A DNA stretch of 64,000 bases from Planctomycetota bacterium (GCA_020853575.1 JADYYP010000053.1:186001-250000), one strand, 5' to 3'. Positions 35,856 through 44,968 are shown, counted from the first letter of the stretch. Numbers and translations: made by a program. The notes: a model not told the origin generated them from the letters alone.

Positions 35856-36883
35856 GACACACGCTCCTTCGCCGCGCGCACGAACGCTCCGACGCACTCG
35901 GGATCGGTGTCCTTCATCACACCGTGACCGAGGTTCAGCACGTGACCGGGGCGCCCCGCGACCTCGTCGAGCAGCGCGTGCGTGCGGCGCTGCACTTCCT
36001 CGGGCGAGGCGAACAGGCAGGCTGGGTCGAAGTTGCCTTGCAGCGCGACGCGGCCCTTGGAGCGCTCGAAGGCGCGGCCGATCGAGGTGCGGTGATCGAG
36101 CGCGACGCCATCGGCTCCCATCTCGAACAAGTCGTCCAGGAAGTGGTCGGACTCGCCCGCGAAGATCACGCGCGGCGCGACGCCGGCCAGGTCGCGCACG
36201 ACGCGCCGCGTCCAGGGCGCGGCATAGCGCAAGTAGTCGGTGCGCGTCAGTGATCCCGCCCAGGTGTCGAACAGCACGACCGCGTCCGCTCCGCATTCCA
36301 CCTGGTAGCGCATGTGGCTCGTGACCTGCGCGGCGAGCTTGTCCATCAGCAGCGCGAAGCTCTCGAAGTCGCGGTACATCAACTTGCGCAGATAGCTGAA
36401 CTGCTTCGACGTCCCGCCTTCGATCGCGTAGCTCGCCAGCGTGAACGGTGCGCCGCAGAAGCCGAGCAGCGCGGTCTCGTCCGGCAGGCCGGCGCGCGTC
36501 AGGCGCAGCGCCTCGCCGACGAAGGGCATCGTCGCCTGCGGATCGACCACCGCCAGCGCGTCGATCGCCGAGCGCTGGCGCAGCGGCTCGGGCAGCGACG
36601 GACCATGGTCGTCGAACAGCAGCTTCATCCCCATGGCCTCGAGCGGCACGAGGATGTCGCTGAACAGGATCGCCGCGTCCATGCCGTAGCGCCGGATGGG
36701 CTGGATGGTGACCTCGGCCGCGAAACGCGGCTCGCGGATCATCTCCATGAAGCCCCCGGCCTCGGCGCGCACCGCGCGGTACTCGGGCAGATAGCGGCCT
36801 GCTTGGCGCATCAGCCAAACCGGGGCTCGTTCGGTCTTCTCGCGGCGCAGCGCGCGCAGCAGCAGTCGGTCTTCGCGTTTCAT
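35852..36883 (-). CDS. hemE: uroporphyrinogen decarboxylase
   Basis: The 343-residue enzyme removes four carboxyl groups from uroporphyrinogen III to give coproporphyrinogen III. Its signature near the N terminus, APVWLMRQAGRYLPEYR, is intact, as are FSDILVPLEAMG and the C-terminal LNLGHGVMKDTDPE. ATG at 36883 was chosen because it gives the usual length and overlaps the stop of the response regulator gene (ATGA, 36880-36883). Translation is therefore coupled to the two-component system upstream and to hemN downstream. Confidence 0.96.
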   Translation of the reverse strand: MKREDRLLLRALRREKTERAPVWLMRQAGRYLPEYRAVRAEAGGFMEMIREPRFAAEVTIQPIRRYGMDAAILFSDILVPLEAMGMKLLFDDHGPSLPEPLRQRSAIDALAVVDPQATMPFVGEALRLTRAGLPDETALLGFCGAPFTLASYAIEGGTSKQFSYLRKLMYRDFESFALLMDKLAAQVTSHMRYQVECGADAVVLFDTWAGSLTRTDYLRYAAPWTRRVVRDLAGVAPRVIFAGESDHFLDDLFEMGADGVALDHRTSIGRAFERSKGRVALQGNFDPACLFASPEEVQRRTHALLDEVAGRPGHVLNLGHGVMKDTDPECVGAFVRAAKERVS

Positions 36884-37575
36884 GGTGTGAGTCGGTAGCC
36901 GGTGCCGCGCACGGTGTGGATGTAGCGCGGGGATTGAGGATCGGGCTCGAGCAGTCGCCGCAGGCGCACGATGAAGTTGTCGATCGTGCGCTCGGTCGGA
37001 AACGCGTCGTAGCCCCACACGCGATCGAGGATCTCCGCGCGGGCGATGACCTCGCCGGGCTTCTCGGCCAAGCAGCGCAGGATCATCGTCTCCTTCTGGG
37101 AGAGCTGGATTTCACGACCGTCGACGGTCGCGACGTAGCGCTTGAAGTCGATGCGCGATGCACCGAGCGCGAGCACGTCACCCGCCGGCGAAGGTCCGTT
37201 GTACCAATGCGAGCGCTTGAGGATGGCGCGTACGCGCAGCATCAGCTCGCGCAGGTCGAAGGGCTTGCCGAGGAAGTCGTCGCCGCCGATCTCCAGCCCG
37301 CGCACGCGGTCGTCGAGCCCGCTGCGCGCGGTCAAGAACAGGATCGGCATGTCGCGGCCCTCCTTGCGCAGCGTGTCGCAGATCGTGAAGCCGTCCATTC
37401 CGGGCAGCATCACGTCGAGCAGCACCAAGGCCGGCTTCTCGCCGCGCAGCCGCTCCAAGGCCTGGAGCCCGTTGCCGATGACTTCGACCGCGTAGCCCTC
37501 GAGCTCGAGGTTGTCCGCGATCACCTCGGCGAGGTGCTCTTCGTCTTCGACGACGACCAGTTTTTCTCCGCTCAC
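36880..37575 (-). CDS. OmpR/PhoB-family response regulator
   Basis: The 231-residue protein has an N-terminal receiver domain (acidic pair VVEDEE, phosphoacceptor Asp in LVLLDVMLPGMDG near residue 53, Lys in LGKPFD) and a C-terminal winged-helix DNA-binding domain ending RRLLEPDPQSPRYIHTVRGTGYRLTP-like, of which the closing RYIHTVRGTGYRL is the family hallmark. GTG at 37575 begins one base after the stop of the kinase gene and is preceded by GGAAGGAAG. It is therefore the partner of that kinase. Its position inside the heme operon suggests it responds to heme, porphyrin, iron or redox state, or controls the operon itself; this is inference. Confidence 0.94.
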   Translation of the reverse strand: MSGEKLVVVEDEEHLAEVIADNLELEGYAVEVIGNGLQALERLRGEKPALVLLDVMLPGMDGFTICDTLRKEGRDMPILFLTARSGLDDRVRGLEIGGDDFLGKPFDLRELMLRVRAILKRSHWYNGPSPAGDVLALGASRIDFKRYVATVDGREIQLSQKETMILRCLAEKPGEVIARAEILDRVWGYDAFPTERTIDNFIVRLRRLLEPDPQSPRYIHTVRGTGYRLTP

Positions 37576-37576
37576 G

Positions 37577-38551
37577 TCAGCTTCCTTCCGTGTTCGCGGG
37601 CAAGGTGATCTCGACGCCGAAACCGCCGCCGTCGAGCTTGTCGAGCGCGCGCGCGTCGCCGCCCTGCGCGCGGGCCAGCTCCGACACGAGGAACAAGCCC
37701 AGTCCGACGCCCGGCCGCGTGCGGACGTTCTCGTCACCACCGCGAACGAAGGCCTCGAAGATGCGGCGCGGATCGGCACCGTTCAATCCCGGACCCCAGT
37801 CGCGAACCAAGATGCGCGCCTGGGCGCCGCTGCGCGCGAGCTCGATCCGCACCCTGGGCTCCGGACCGGCGTACTTGACGGCGTTCGAGAGCAGGTTGCG
37901 GTAGATCGTGCGCAGGGCCGAGGCATCGGCTCGCGCGTGCAGGGCCGCGGGTGCGACCAGCTCGACCTTGGCCGCGGTGGTTTGCGGATCGCGCGTGAGC
38001 TCGTCGACGATCTCACGCGTCTGCGCGACGAGATCCAACGGCTTGACCACCACGTCGGGACCGGTGGTTGTCATGCGCGCCGTCTGCAACAGGCTCTCCA
38101 CCATGTGCTGCAGGCGATTGAGGTCTTGGTGCGCGTGCTTGAGGTAGCGCTCGCGCTTCTCGCCTTCCGCGCGCCCGAGTTGCAGGCTCTCGACGTACAG
38201 CTTGGCCGACGCGATCGGGCTCTTCAGCTCGTGCGTGACGGCCGAGAGGAAGTTGCGCTGCTGGCGGTGCATGGCGAGCTCGCGCTGTAGCGAGCGCACC
38301 ACCAAGGCGATGCTCGCGAGCAGCAGCAAGCCCAGGAATGCGCCCTCGAAGATGAACATGCGCATGCTGTCGTCGGTGGCGCTGCGCAGCGCCTGCTCGA
38401 CCTCGGGGGCCAGCTCGGTTCCCTGATTCGCCAGTCGGCGCAGCAGGAACTCGCTCTGGTGCGCGAAGAAGAACATCCACCAGCCGAAGACGAGCACGTA
38501 CACCGCGACGACCGCGATGTACGAGTACAGCTTGCGACGGGTGGGATCCAC
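37577..38551 (-). CDS. membrane sensor histidine kinase
   Basis: The 324-residue kinase starts at a GTG 10 bases after the hemL stop. A first membrane helix (about residues 10-30) and a second (about 66-86) enclose only about 35 residues of periplasmic sequence, too small for a typical sensor domain, so it may sense within the membrane. The phosphoacceptor region is FLSAVTHELKSPIASAKLYV near 101-120. The ATP-binding domain has NLLSNAVKYA, DWGPGLNG and GVGLGLFLVSELA. It pairs with the adjacent OmpR-type regulator. Such a kinase between hemL and hemE is unusual. Confidence 0.94.
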   Translation of the reverse strand: MDPTRRKLYSYIAVVAVYVLVFGWWMFFFAHQSEFLLRRLANQGTELAPEVEQALRSATDDSMRMFIFEGAFLGLLLLASIALVVRSLQRELAMHRQQRNFLSAVTHELKSPIASAKLYVESLQLGRAEGEKRERYLKHAHQDLNRLQHMVESLLQTARMTTTGPDVVVKPLDLVAQTREIVDELTRDPQTTAAKVELVAPAALHARADASALRTIYRNLLSNAVKYAGPEPRVRIELARSGAQARILVRDWGPGLNGADPRRIFEAFVRGGDENVRTRPGVGLGLFLVSELARAQGGDARALDKLDGGGFGVEITLPANTEGS

Positions 38552-38561
38552 GCCTGGCCTG

Positions 38562-39839
38562 CTAGCGCCGCAGCGCCTCCAGCGAGCGCTCGAAGGCGCG
38601 CGTCGCGGCCTCGATGTGCTCGGGGCCGTGCGCCAGCGACACGAACGCGACCTCGAAGGCCGACGGCGCCATCCACAGGCCGTTCAACATCGCGTTGCGG
38701 TGGATCTGGCCGTAGATCTGCGCGCCACTCGGATCGACCTGATGCCAAGCGCGCGGCGGCGGGCCCTTCTGCAGGCTCAGCCACAGCACGGAACCCACGC
38801 GCGCCACCGAGCCCGTGACCTCGTAGCGCTCGAGCGCGCGCTCGAATCCGCGCTGCAGCATCGCGCCGCGCGCGTCGAGCTCGCGGTACACGTTGCGGTC
38901 TTCGAGCAAGCGCAGCGTCGCCAGCCCCGCGGCCATCGCCACCGGATTGCCCGAGAGCGTGCCGGCCTGGTACACAGGCCCGAGCGGGGCCACGCGCGTC
39001 ATCAGCTCGTCCTTGGCGAGGTAGGCGCCGACCGGCATGCCGCCGCCGACGATCTTGCCCAGCGTGACGATGTCGGGGTCGAGCCCGGTGATTTCGGTCA
39101 TCCCGCCCGCGGCGACGCGCAGTCCGCTGATGACCTCGTCGAAGATCAACAGCGCGCCGTGCTGCCGCGTGAGCTTGCGCAGGTGCGCCAAGAACGAGTG
39201 GCGCTGCACCAGCAGGCCGGAGTTGGCCGGCATGGGCTCGATGATCACGCAGGCGATCTCCCGGCCCTTGGCCGCGAACAGCTCGTCGGCCGCCTTCTCG
39301 TCGTCGAGCGGCAGCACCTCGGTCAACTCGGCGAGCGCCTTGGGCACGCCCGCGCTCGACGGGATGCCGAGCGTCGCCAGTCCCGAGCCGCCCTTGACCA
39401 GCATGCTGTCCGCGTGACCGTGATAGCAGGCCTCGAACTTGACGACGCGGTCGCGTCCGGTCGCCCCGCGAGCCAAGCGCACGGCGCTCATCACCGCTTC
39501 GGTGCCGGTCGACACGAAGCGCACCTTGTCGGCCCACGGGAAGCGCGACAGCACGGCCTCCGCGAGCAGCACTTCGCGCTCGCAGGTCGCTCCGAAGGAC
39601 AGGCCGTCGCGCACCGCGCGCTCGATGGCTTCGACCACTTCGGGATGCGAGTGACCGAGGATCATCGGTCCCCACGAGCCCACCAAGTCGACGTAGGTCT
39701 TGCCGTCGACGTCGGTGATCTCCGCGCCCTTGGCGCGCGCGACGATGGGCGGTTCACCGCCGACCGCGAGGAACGCGCGCACCGGGCTGGACACGCCGCC
39801 GGGCATCACCTTCTTCGCTCGCTCGAGCAGCGGATGCAT
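38562..39839 (-). CDS. hemL: glutamate-1-semialdehyde 2,1-aminomutase
   Basis: The 425-residue PLP enzyme converts glutamate-1-semialdehyde to 5-aminolevulinate, the last step of the C5 route. The GSA-specific start MPGGVSSPVRAF is at residues 12-23, STGTEAVMSAVRLAR marks the phosphate-binding loop, and Lys262 in TLGKIVGGGMPVGAY should hold the cofactor. ATG at 39839 begins two bases after the hemB stop. With hemA in the same operon, the tRNA-dependent route to 5-aminolevulinate is complete here. Confidence 0.96.
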   Translation of the reverse strand: MHPLLERAKKVMPGGVSSPVRAFLAVGGEPPIVARAKGAEITDVDGKTYVDLVGSWGPMILGHSHPEVVEAIERAVRDGLSFGATCEREVLLAEAVLSRFPWADKVRFVSTGTEAVMSAVRLARGATGRDRVVKFEACYHGHADSMLVKGGSGLATLGIPSSAGVPKALAELTEVLPLDDEKAADELFAAKGREIACVIIEPMPANSGLLVQRHSFLAHLRKLTRQHGALLIFDEVISGLRVAAGGMTEITGLDPDIVTLGKIVGGGMPVGAYLAKDELMTRVAPLGPVYQAGTLSGNPVAMAAGLATLRLLEDRNVYRELDARGAMLQRGFERALERYEVTGSVARVGSVLWLSLQKGPPPRAWHQVDPSGAQIYGQIHRNAMLNGLWMAPSAFEVAFVSLAHGPEHIEAATRAFERSLEALRR

Positions 39840-39841
39840 CG

Positions 39842-40810
39842 CTACAGCCAACCCTTCTCGCGCGCTTCGCGACCGTGGTAGGTGATCAGCAGATCCGCGC
39901 CGGCACGGTGGATCGAGTTGAGGATCTCGCGCACCACCAGCTTCTCGTCGACCCAACCGCGCGCGGCCGCGGCCTTGACCATCGAGTACTCGCCCGAGAC
40001 GTTGTAGGCGGCCAGCGGCACGAGCGTGCGCTCCTTGATGGTCTTGATCACGTCGAGGTAGGAAAGCGCCGGCTTGACCATCAGCATGTCCGCGCCTTCG
40101 GCCTCGTCGAGCAGGCTCTCGCGCAGCGCTTCGCGCGCGTTGCGGTGGTCCATCTGATAGCTCTTGCGATCGCCGGACTTGGGCGCGCTGTCCGCGGCCT
40201 CGCGGAACGGACCGTAGAAGGCCGAGGCGAACTTGGTCGAGTACGAGAGCAGTGCGGTGTCGCTGTAGCCGCTGCGGTCGAGCTCCTCGCGGATGGCCGT
40301 CACGCGTCCGTCCATCATGTCGCTGGGCGCGACGATGTCGGCTCCGGCCTTGGCGTGCGCCAGGGCCATCGCCGCCAGGATCGGCAGCGTCTCGTCGTTC
40401 AACACCTTGCCGTCCTTGAGAACCCCGCAGTGGCCGTGGTCCATCGAGCCGCACAAGCACACGTCGGTGGCGATGATCAGCTTGTCGCCGAAGCGTTCGC
40501 GCAATGCGCGCACCGCGCGCGGGATCAGGCCCTTGGGATCGGTCGAGCTCGAGCCACGCGCGTCCTTGTGCTCGGTCAGCCCGAACAGCAGCACGCTGGT
40601 CAGACCCAGGTCGAGGTCCAGCCCGACGCGCTCGACGAGCTTCTTGATGCCCATGCGCGCGATGCCGGGCATGGCGTCGATCGGCTGCACGCCGTTCTCG
40701 TCCTCGATCACGAAGTGCGGCTGGATCAGTTGGTTCGTGCGGAAGTGCGTCTCGGCGACGGACTCACGCAAGACGGCCGTGGTACGCAGGCGGCGGGGAC
40801 GGATCTTCAT
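39842..40810 (-). CDS. hemB: delta-aminolevulinic acid dehydratase (porphobilinogen synthase)
   Basis: The 322-residue enzyme condenses two 5-aminolevulinate molecules to porphobilinogen. The catalytic lysines are visible: Lys193 in LSYSTKFASAFYGPFR and the Schiff-base Lys246 in MLMVKPALSYLD. Cys118, Cys120 and Cys128 in DVCLCGSMDHGHCG form the zinc site, so this is a zinc-type rather than magnesium-type enzyme. ATG at 40810 overlaps the stop of the hemC-hemD fusion (ATGA, 40807-40810). Confidence 0.97.
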   Translation of the reverse strand: MKIRPRRLRTTAVLRESVAETHFRTNQLIQPHFVIEDENGVQPIDAMPGIARMGIKKLVERVGLDLDLGLTSVLLFGLTEHKDARGSSSTDPKGLIPRAVRALRERFGDKLIIATDVCLCGSMDHGHCGVLKDGKVLNDETLPILAAMALAHAKAGADIVAPSDMMDGRVTAIREELDRSGYSDTALLSYSTKFASAFYGPFREAADSAPKSGDRKSYQMDHRNAREALRESLLDEAEGADMLMVKPALSYLDVIKTIKERTLVPLAAYNVSGEYSMVKAAAARGWVDEKLVVREILNSIHRAGADLLITYHGREAREKGWL

Positions 40811-42465
40811 CGGAGTTGTTCGTGGGGCTGGGACTTGGTCGAGAGATTGCGGAGCTCGCGCACGAGCTCCTCGGTGATCGGGCCATCGACGCAGCGCGGG
40901 CGGCGCGCTTCGAGCGCGTGCCGATCGCACGCCGTGGCGGTCGAGTTGCCGAGGGCGAAACGCAGGGTGGCGCGACCCGGATGGGCACGCTCCCATGCGA
41001 TCGAAGCGTCGACCGCCGACGGGCTCATGTACACGCGCACCGCGACGTCGCGCGCGAGCTGCACGCCGCTGGCGAGCTTGGTGTGGTAGAGCGCGAGCCG
41101 CTCGACCGGAATCGAGCGCGCCCGCAGGCCGTCCTCGAGCTCCAACACGGCGTCCTGCGCGCACGGCCAGAACACGCGGCCCTGGGGCGCGACCGCGATC
41201 AGCTGTGCGAGCTCGCGACCGCCGCCCTCGCCGATCCAACTGGCTTCGAAACCGCTTTCGGCCAGCGTGCGCGCGCAGGCCTTGCCGACCGCCGCGAACT
41301 TGACGCCCGCCGCGACCTTGGCGCCGTGCAGCATGCGCGCCGCTTGGCGGCTCGAGAGCGCCACGACGTCGCCGGCCTTGGCGCGCGCCAGGAACCCCGC
41401 GAGGTCGACGCCCGGCAGAGGCTCGAGCTCGATCACGCGCTCCTGCACGACGTCCGCGCCGAGCGCCGCCAAGCGCTCGCCCAGCACGGATCCGTCGCTC
41501 GCCGAACCGGTCAGGGCGACACGCATGCCCCCGAGCGGTCCGGTCTTGGTCGCGCGACCGCCCGCCAATTGCGCGAGCGCCGCATCGATCGCTTGCTGCG
41601 GCGCGTCCCCGTCCGCCACACACCAGCGCGCGAACGTCGAGCCCTCCGGGTGTCCAGCCCCGAGGAACGCGTAGGCCGTGAAGCGCGGCGCGCCCGGACG
41701 TTTGCCGACGGCAGCTGCCAGCGGGAGGCTGCAACCTCCGCCGGCGCTGACGAGCAGCGAGCGTTCGGCCGCGATGGCGCGTTCCGTCTCGGCGTCGTGC
41801 AGTTGTGTGTGGCACAGATCGAACACGGCGCGATCGTCCGAGCGGACTTGGATCGCGAGCGCACCTTGGGCCGGCGCGGGAACGAACAGGGCGATGTCGA
41901 GGTCGACCGCGACCAGCCCCTCGGTCGAGAGCTGCAGCCGGTCCAGCCCGGCCGCCGCGAGCACCACCGCGTCGTACACGCCTTCGCGCGCCTTGCGCAC
42001 GCGCGTCGGCACGTTGCCGCGCAGATCGAGCACCTCGAGGTCCGGGCGCAGCGTCTTGAGCTGCTCGAGGCGCCGCGGCGCGCTCGTGCCGACCTTCGCG
42101 CCCAGCTTGAGCGGCAGGAAGGCCGCGTGCTCGTCGTAGGCGTCGGGCCGCACCAGCAGACGCTCGTTGTGCGTCGCGCGCGGCGGAACGGCCGCGATCA
42201 CCAGGCCCGGAGTCATCTCCGTCGGCAGATCCTTGTGGCTGTGCACGGCGACGTCGACCTCGCGGTCGAGCAGCGCGCGCTCGATTTCCGCCGTGAAGAA
42301 GGCCTTGCCCTCGACTTTCGACAGCGGGACGTTGTCGATCATGTCCCCCTTGGTCTTGAGCACGATGATCTCGCTCTCCACGCCGCAGGCCTTGAACAGC
42401 GAGGCGACGTGGTGAGCTTGCCACAGCGCGAGCTCCGACCCGCGCGTTCCGATTCGTACCTTCAC
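40807..42465 (-). CDS. hemCD: hydroxymethylbilane synthase fused to uroporphyrinogen-III synthase
   Basis: One 552-residue protein carries two consecutive heme enzymes. Residues 1-305 are porphobilinogen deaminase (HemC): IGTRGSELALWQ near the start, VHSHKDLPTE near 74-83, and Cys245 in SAGGGCSLPL for the dipyrromethane cofactor. Residues 314-552 begin MRVALTGSASDG and continue as a HemD-type uroporphyrinogen-III synthase with ALSSRQAARML and a final region around CVDGPITEELV. Hydroxymethylbilane made by the first domain cyclises spontaneously to the wrong isomer, so fusion favours direct handover. GTG at 42465 overlaps the hemA stop (GTGA). No separate hemD is present in the window. Confidence 0.92.
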   Translation of the reverse strand: MKVRIGTRGSELALWQAHHVASLFKACGVESEIIVLKTKGDMIDNVPLSKVEGKAFFTAEIERALLDREVDVAVHSHKDLPTEMTPGLVIAAVPPRATHNERLLVRPDAYDEHAAFLPLKLGAKVGTSAPRRLEQLKTLRPDLEVLDLRGNVPTRVRKAREGVYDAVVLAAAGLDRLQLSTEGLVAVDLDIALFVPAPAQGALAIQVRSDDRAVFDLCHTQLHDAETERAIAAERSLLVSAGGGCSLPLAAAVGKRPGAPRFTAYAFLGAGHPEGSTFARWCVADGDAPQQAIDAALAQLAGGRATKTGPLGGMRVALTGSASDGSVLGERLAALGADVVQERVIELEPLPGVDLAGFLARAKAGDVVALSSRQAARMLHGAKVAAGVKFAAVGKACARTLAESGFEASWIGEGGGRELAQLIAVAPQGRVFWPCAQDAVLELEDGLRARSIPVERLALYHTKLASGVQLARDVAVRVYMSPSAVDASIAWERAHPGRATLRFALGNSTATACDRHALEARRPRCVDGPITEELVRELRNLSTKSQPHEQLR

Positions 42466-43721
42466 GCTGCACCCTCCGCGTTGTTCGCGGGTCCAAACAG
42501 GGATCGATCGTTCGCCAGCCGCTTGATCGCGCTGATCGGCACGTGCGACACGCGGCCGAAGGCCGTGCGCGCCCAGTGCTCGATCGCGCGGCGATCGTCG
42601 GGCGGAATGTGCGCCAACTTGCCGGTGAAGAGCTGCGCCAGCTCCTTCTCGAAGACCGTCTCGGTCTCGCTGCGCATGTCGGCGATGGTCTCGTTGATCG
42701 CGGCCTGCGCGGCGCGGCGCGTGAAGCTGTCGAGCTTGCGCTCGACGATCGCTTCGGCCTGGGCGGCGGCGGCGGCCCGCAAGGCGCGATTGGTGTCGGC
42801 GGAGGCGCGCAGCTTCTCCATGTCGACCACCTCGACCGTGGGCGCGTCGATGGGCTCGATGTCGCGCGGCACCGCCAGGTCGACCGCCAGGAACGCGCGC
42901 CCCAGCGGGGTCTGCGCGCCGAAGCGCAGCAAAGCCGCGCGGTCGAACACGTAGCCCGGCATCGAGGTCGCGGTCAGCACCACGTCGAATTGGCCGGGCT
43001 GTGCGAGCAATTCCGGTATGGTCGAGGCCTCGGCGCCGCACTTGGCGGCCAGGCGCTCGGCCTTCGACAGCGTGCGGTTGGCCACGCGCGCGATCTTCAC
43101 GCCGTGCTCGGCCGCGTTCACGACCACGAGCTCGGCCATCTCACCCGCGCCGACCAAGGCGACCTTGGGCGTCTGTCCCTCGAAACGCTTGGCGATCTCC
43201 TCCAAGCCCAGGCTGACCACCGACACCGGGATGCGCGAGAGCTCGGTCTCGGTGCGCACTTGCTTGCCGACCTGGAAGGTGTGCTCGAACAGCGTGCCGA
43301 GCAAGCGACCGACCAAACCGGCGCGCTCGCACTTGGCGTAGGCATCGCGCGTCTGGGCCAGGATCTGGTCCTCGCCCAGCACCACCGAATCGAGCGAGCA
43401 CGCGACGCGGAACAGATAACGCACGGCCTCGCGGCCGGTGTGCAGGTGCAGTCGCGCGCGCAGGACGTCGTTCTCGGCCAGGCCGAGCTTGGCCGCGGCC
43501 AGCGCCCGGTCTTGCTCGGTCGGCAGGTGCCCGAGCTCGCGCGCGAAGATCACCTCGACGCGGTTGCAGGTGTTGAGCAGCACCAGCTCGCTGGCGGCGA
43601 GCTCGTCCGCCAACTGGCGCGCGAAAGCCTCGAAGTACTCGGGGCTCGGTCGCGAGAGCTTCTCCAGCCCGCCGACGTCCGTGTCGTGCAACGACAAGCC
43701 TGCGATCCCGATTCGTTCCAT
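42462..43721 (-). CDS. hemA: glutamyl-tRNA reductase
   Basis: First gene of the heme operon. The 419-residue enzyme reduces glutamyl-tRNA to glutamate-1-semialdehyde with NADPH and usually sets the rate of heme synthesis. The catalytic Cys52 lies in LLNTCNRVEV; GEDQILAQTRDAY and the NADPH-binding VALVGAGEMAELVV follow; the C terminus has the dimerisation helix. On its strand CTATCCT ends 10 bases before the ATG at 43721, the best promoter candidate for the whole operon, with a near-leaderless start. It diverges from hemH across 157 bases. Confidence 0.96.
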   Translation of the reverse strand: MERIGIAGLSLHDTDVGGLEKLSRPSPEYFEAFARQLADELAASELVLLNTCNRVEVIFARELGHLPTEQDRALAAAKLGLAENDVLRARLHLHTGREAVRYLFRVACSLDSVVLGEDQILAQTRDAYAKCERAGLVGRLLGTLFEHTFQVGKQVRTETELSRIPVSVVSLGLEEIAKRFEGQTPKVALVGAGEMAELVVVNAAEHGVKIARVANRTLSKAERLAAKCGAEASTIPELLAQPGQFDVVLTATSMPGYVFDRAALLRFGAQTPLGRAFLAVDLAVPRDIEPIDAPTVEVVDMEKLRASADTNRALRAAAAAQAEAIVERKLDSFTRRAAQAAINETIADMRSETETVFEKELAQLFTGKLAHIPPDDRRAIEHWARTAFGRVSHVPISAIKRLANDRSLFGPANNAEGAA

Positions 43722-43878
43722 GGCGCTCTCGAGGATAGGGCGATCGACCAGGGCACTGTCATGGCCCTGTCACGGGCCGAAAAAACCGTTCGCCGGCCTC
43801 CGATCGGCTCTTCGGCGTCCTGCGAACCGTGCACAAATCCCTGGCACCGCGCGCCGTTGGCCGCACAATCCTCCGCCC
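43722..43878. promoter_or_regulatory. divergent hemA/hemH promoter region
   Basis: For hemA (minus), CTATCCT is at 43738-43732. For hemH (plus), CACAAT is at 43864-43869 with CTGGCA 17 bases upstream at 43841-43846, an acceptable sigma70-type pair. Joint control of both heme units from this segment is likely; no clear operator palindrome was seen. Confidence 0.4.
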
Positions 43879-44841
43879 GTGCCTCCGATTGGCGTGCTCC
43901 TGGTCAACGTCGGTTCACCCGACGAACCCACGGCTCCGGCCGTGCGCCGCTATTTGAACGAGTTCCTGGGCGACCCCGCCGTGGTGCGCCTGCCGCGCGC
44001 GCTGTGGTTGCCGCTCCTGCGCGGAGTGATCCTGCCGCTGCGCGGACCCAAGAGTGCGGCGCTGTACCGCAAGGTCTGGACGGCTGAAGGCTCGCCGCTG
44101 ATCGCGCTCTCGCGTGCGCAGGCCAAGGCGCTCGCGGCCGAGCTCGGTCCGCGCTTCGTGGTCGAGTTGGGCATGCGTTACGGCAACCCGGGCTACGCGG
44201 CGGCGCTGCACGACTTGGAGCGCGCCGGATGCCGCGACGTCGTGCTGGTCCCGATGTTCCCGCAGTACAGCGGCACCACCAGCGGCACGGTGATCGACGC
44301 GGTGCGCGCGCGACTGCCGCGGGGCATGACGCTGCGCATCGTCAGCGCCTTCTTCGACGACCCGGAGTACCTCTCCAGCTTGGCGGCCAGCGTGCGGGCC
44401 CACGTCGCCGACGACGCCGTCGATCACTACGTGTTCAGCTTCCACGGCATTCCGCTGCGCTACGTGCGCCAAGGCGATCCGTACCAGGTGCACTGCGAGC
44501 GCACCGCCGCGGCGCTCGCCAAGGAGCTCGAGCTCGCTCCCGAGCGCTGGACGCAGGTCTATCAGTCGCGCTTCGGCCGCGAGCCGTGGCTCGAGCCGTA
44601 CGCCGTCGAGCGCGTGCCGCAGCTCGCGAAACGGCACGCGCGAGTGGCCGTCGTGTGTCCGGCGTTCACCACCGATTGCCTGGAGACGCTCGAGGAAGTG
44701 CGCTTGCAGTTGGGCGAGCTGTTCCGCGAGTCCGGCGGCCGCGAGTGGAGCGTCGTTCCGTGTCTGAACGCGGACGCGCGCTGGATCCGTGCGCTCGCAG
44801 CCATCGTGCGCCGACGCGCGCACGTGCCGGCCGGCGCCTGA
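43879..44841 (+). CDS. hemH: ferrochelatase
   Basis: The 320-residue enzyme inserts Fe2+ into protoporphyrin IX, the final step of protoheme synthesis. Conserved strings are LLVNVGSPDEP at the start, MRYGNPGYAAAL near 99, the metal-binding His189 in FSFHGIPLRY, YQSRFGREPWLEPY and CPAFTTDCLETLEE near the end. GTG at 43879 was chosen because it begins the first core strand at the normal position; the frame is open back to 43438 but that part overlaps hemA. It stands divergent from hemA and completes the pathway encoded by the facing operon. Confidence 0.95.
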   Translation: MPPIGVLLVNVGSPDEPTAPAVRRYLNEFLGDPAVVRLPRALWLPLLRGVILPLRGPKSAALYRKVWTAEGSPLIALSRAQAKALAAELGPRFVVELGMRYGNPGYAAALHDLERAGCRDVVLVPMFPQYSGTTSGTVIDAVRARLPRGMTLRIVSAFFDDPEYLSSLAASVRAHVADDAVDHYVFSFHGIPLRYVRQGDPYQVHCERTAAALAKELELAPERWTQVYQSRFGREPWLEPYAVERVPQLAKRHARVAVVCPAFTTDCLETLEEVRLQLGELFRESGGREWSVVPCLNADARWIRALAAIVRRRAHVPAGA

Positions 44842-44869
44842 CGCTGCGCCGGGCTCGGTCGGCTCGAAA

Positions 44870-44884
44870 GCGCTCGCCGAGCGC
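44870..44884 (+). terminator. short hairpin after hemH
   Basis: GCGCTC (44870-44875) and GAGCGC (44879-44884) form a six-pair stem with a three-base loop shortly after the hemH stop. No T run follows. Confidence 0.3.
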
Positions 44885-44913
44885 GAGCTGCGCGTCGGTT
44901 GACGCGAGCGGCA

Positions 44914-44920
44914 GTAGGAT
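44914..44920 (+). promoter_or_regulatory. putative -10 element
   Basis: GTAGGAT lies 48 bases before the ATG at 44969. A TTGACG at 44899-44904 is too close (10-base spacer) to be its -35 element. Confidence 0.3.
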
Positions 44921-44968
44921 GGGGGCGCGTCGCGCGCGGAATTCGCGGGCGCGGGAGCCCTGGTCAAG

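Noticed and set aside
43438-43878. N-terminal extension of ferrochelatase
   Set aside because: The extension lies antisense to hemA and lacks ferrochelatase sequence; GTG at 43879 begins the conserved core.
44899-44920. TTGACG with TAGGAT as a sigma70 promoter
   Set aside because: The spacer is only 10 bases.
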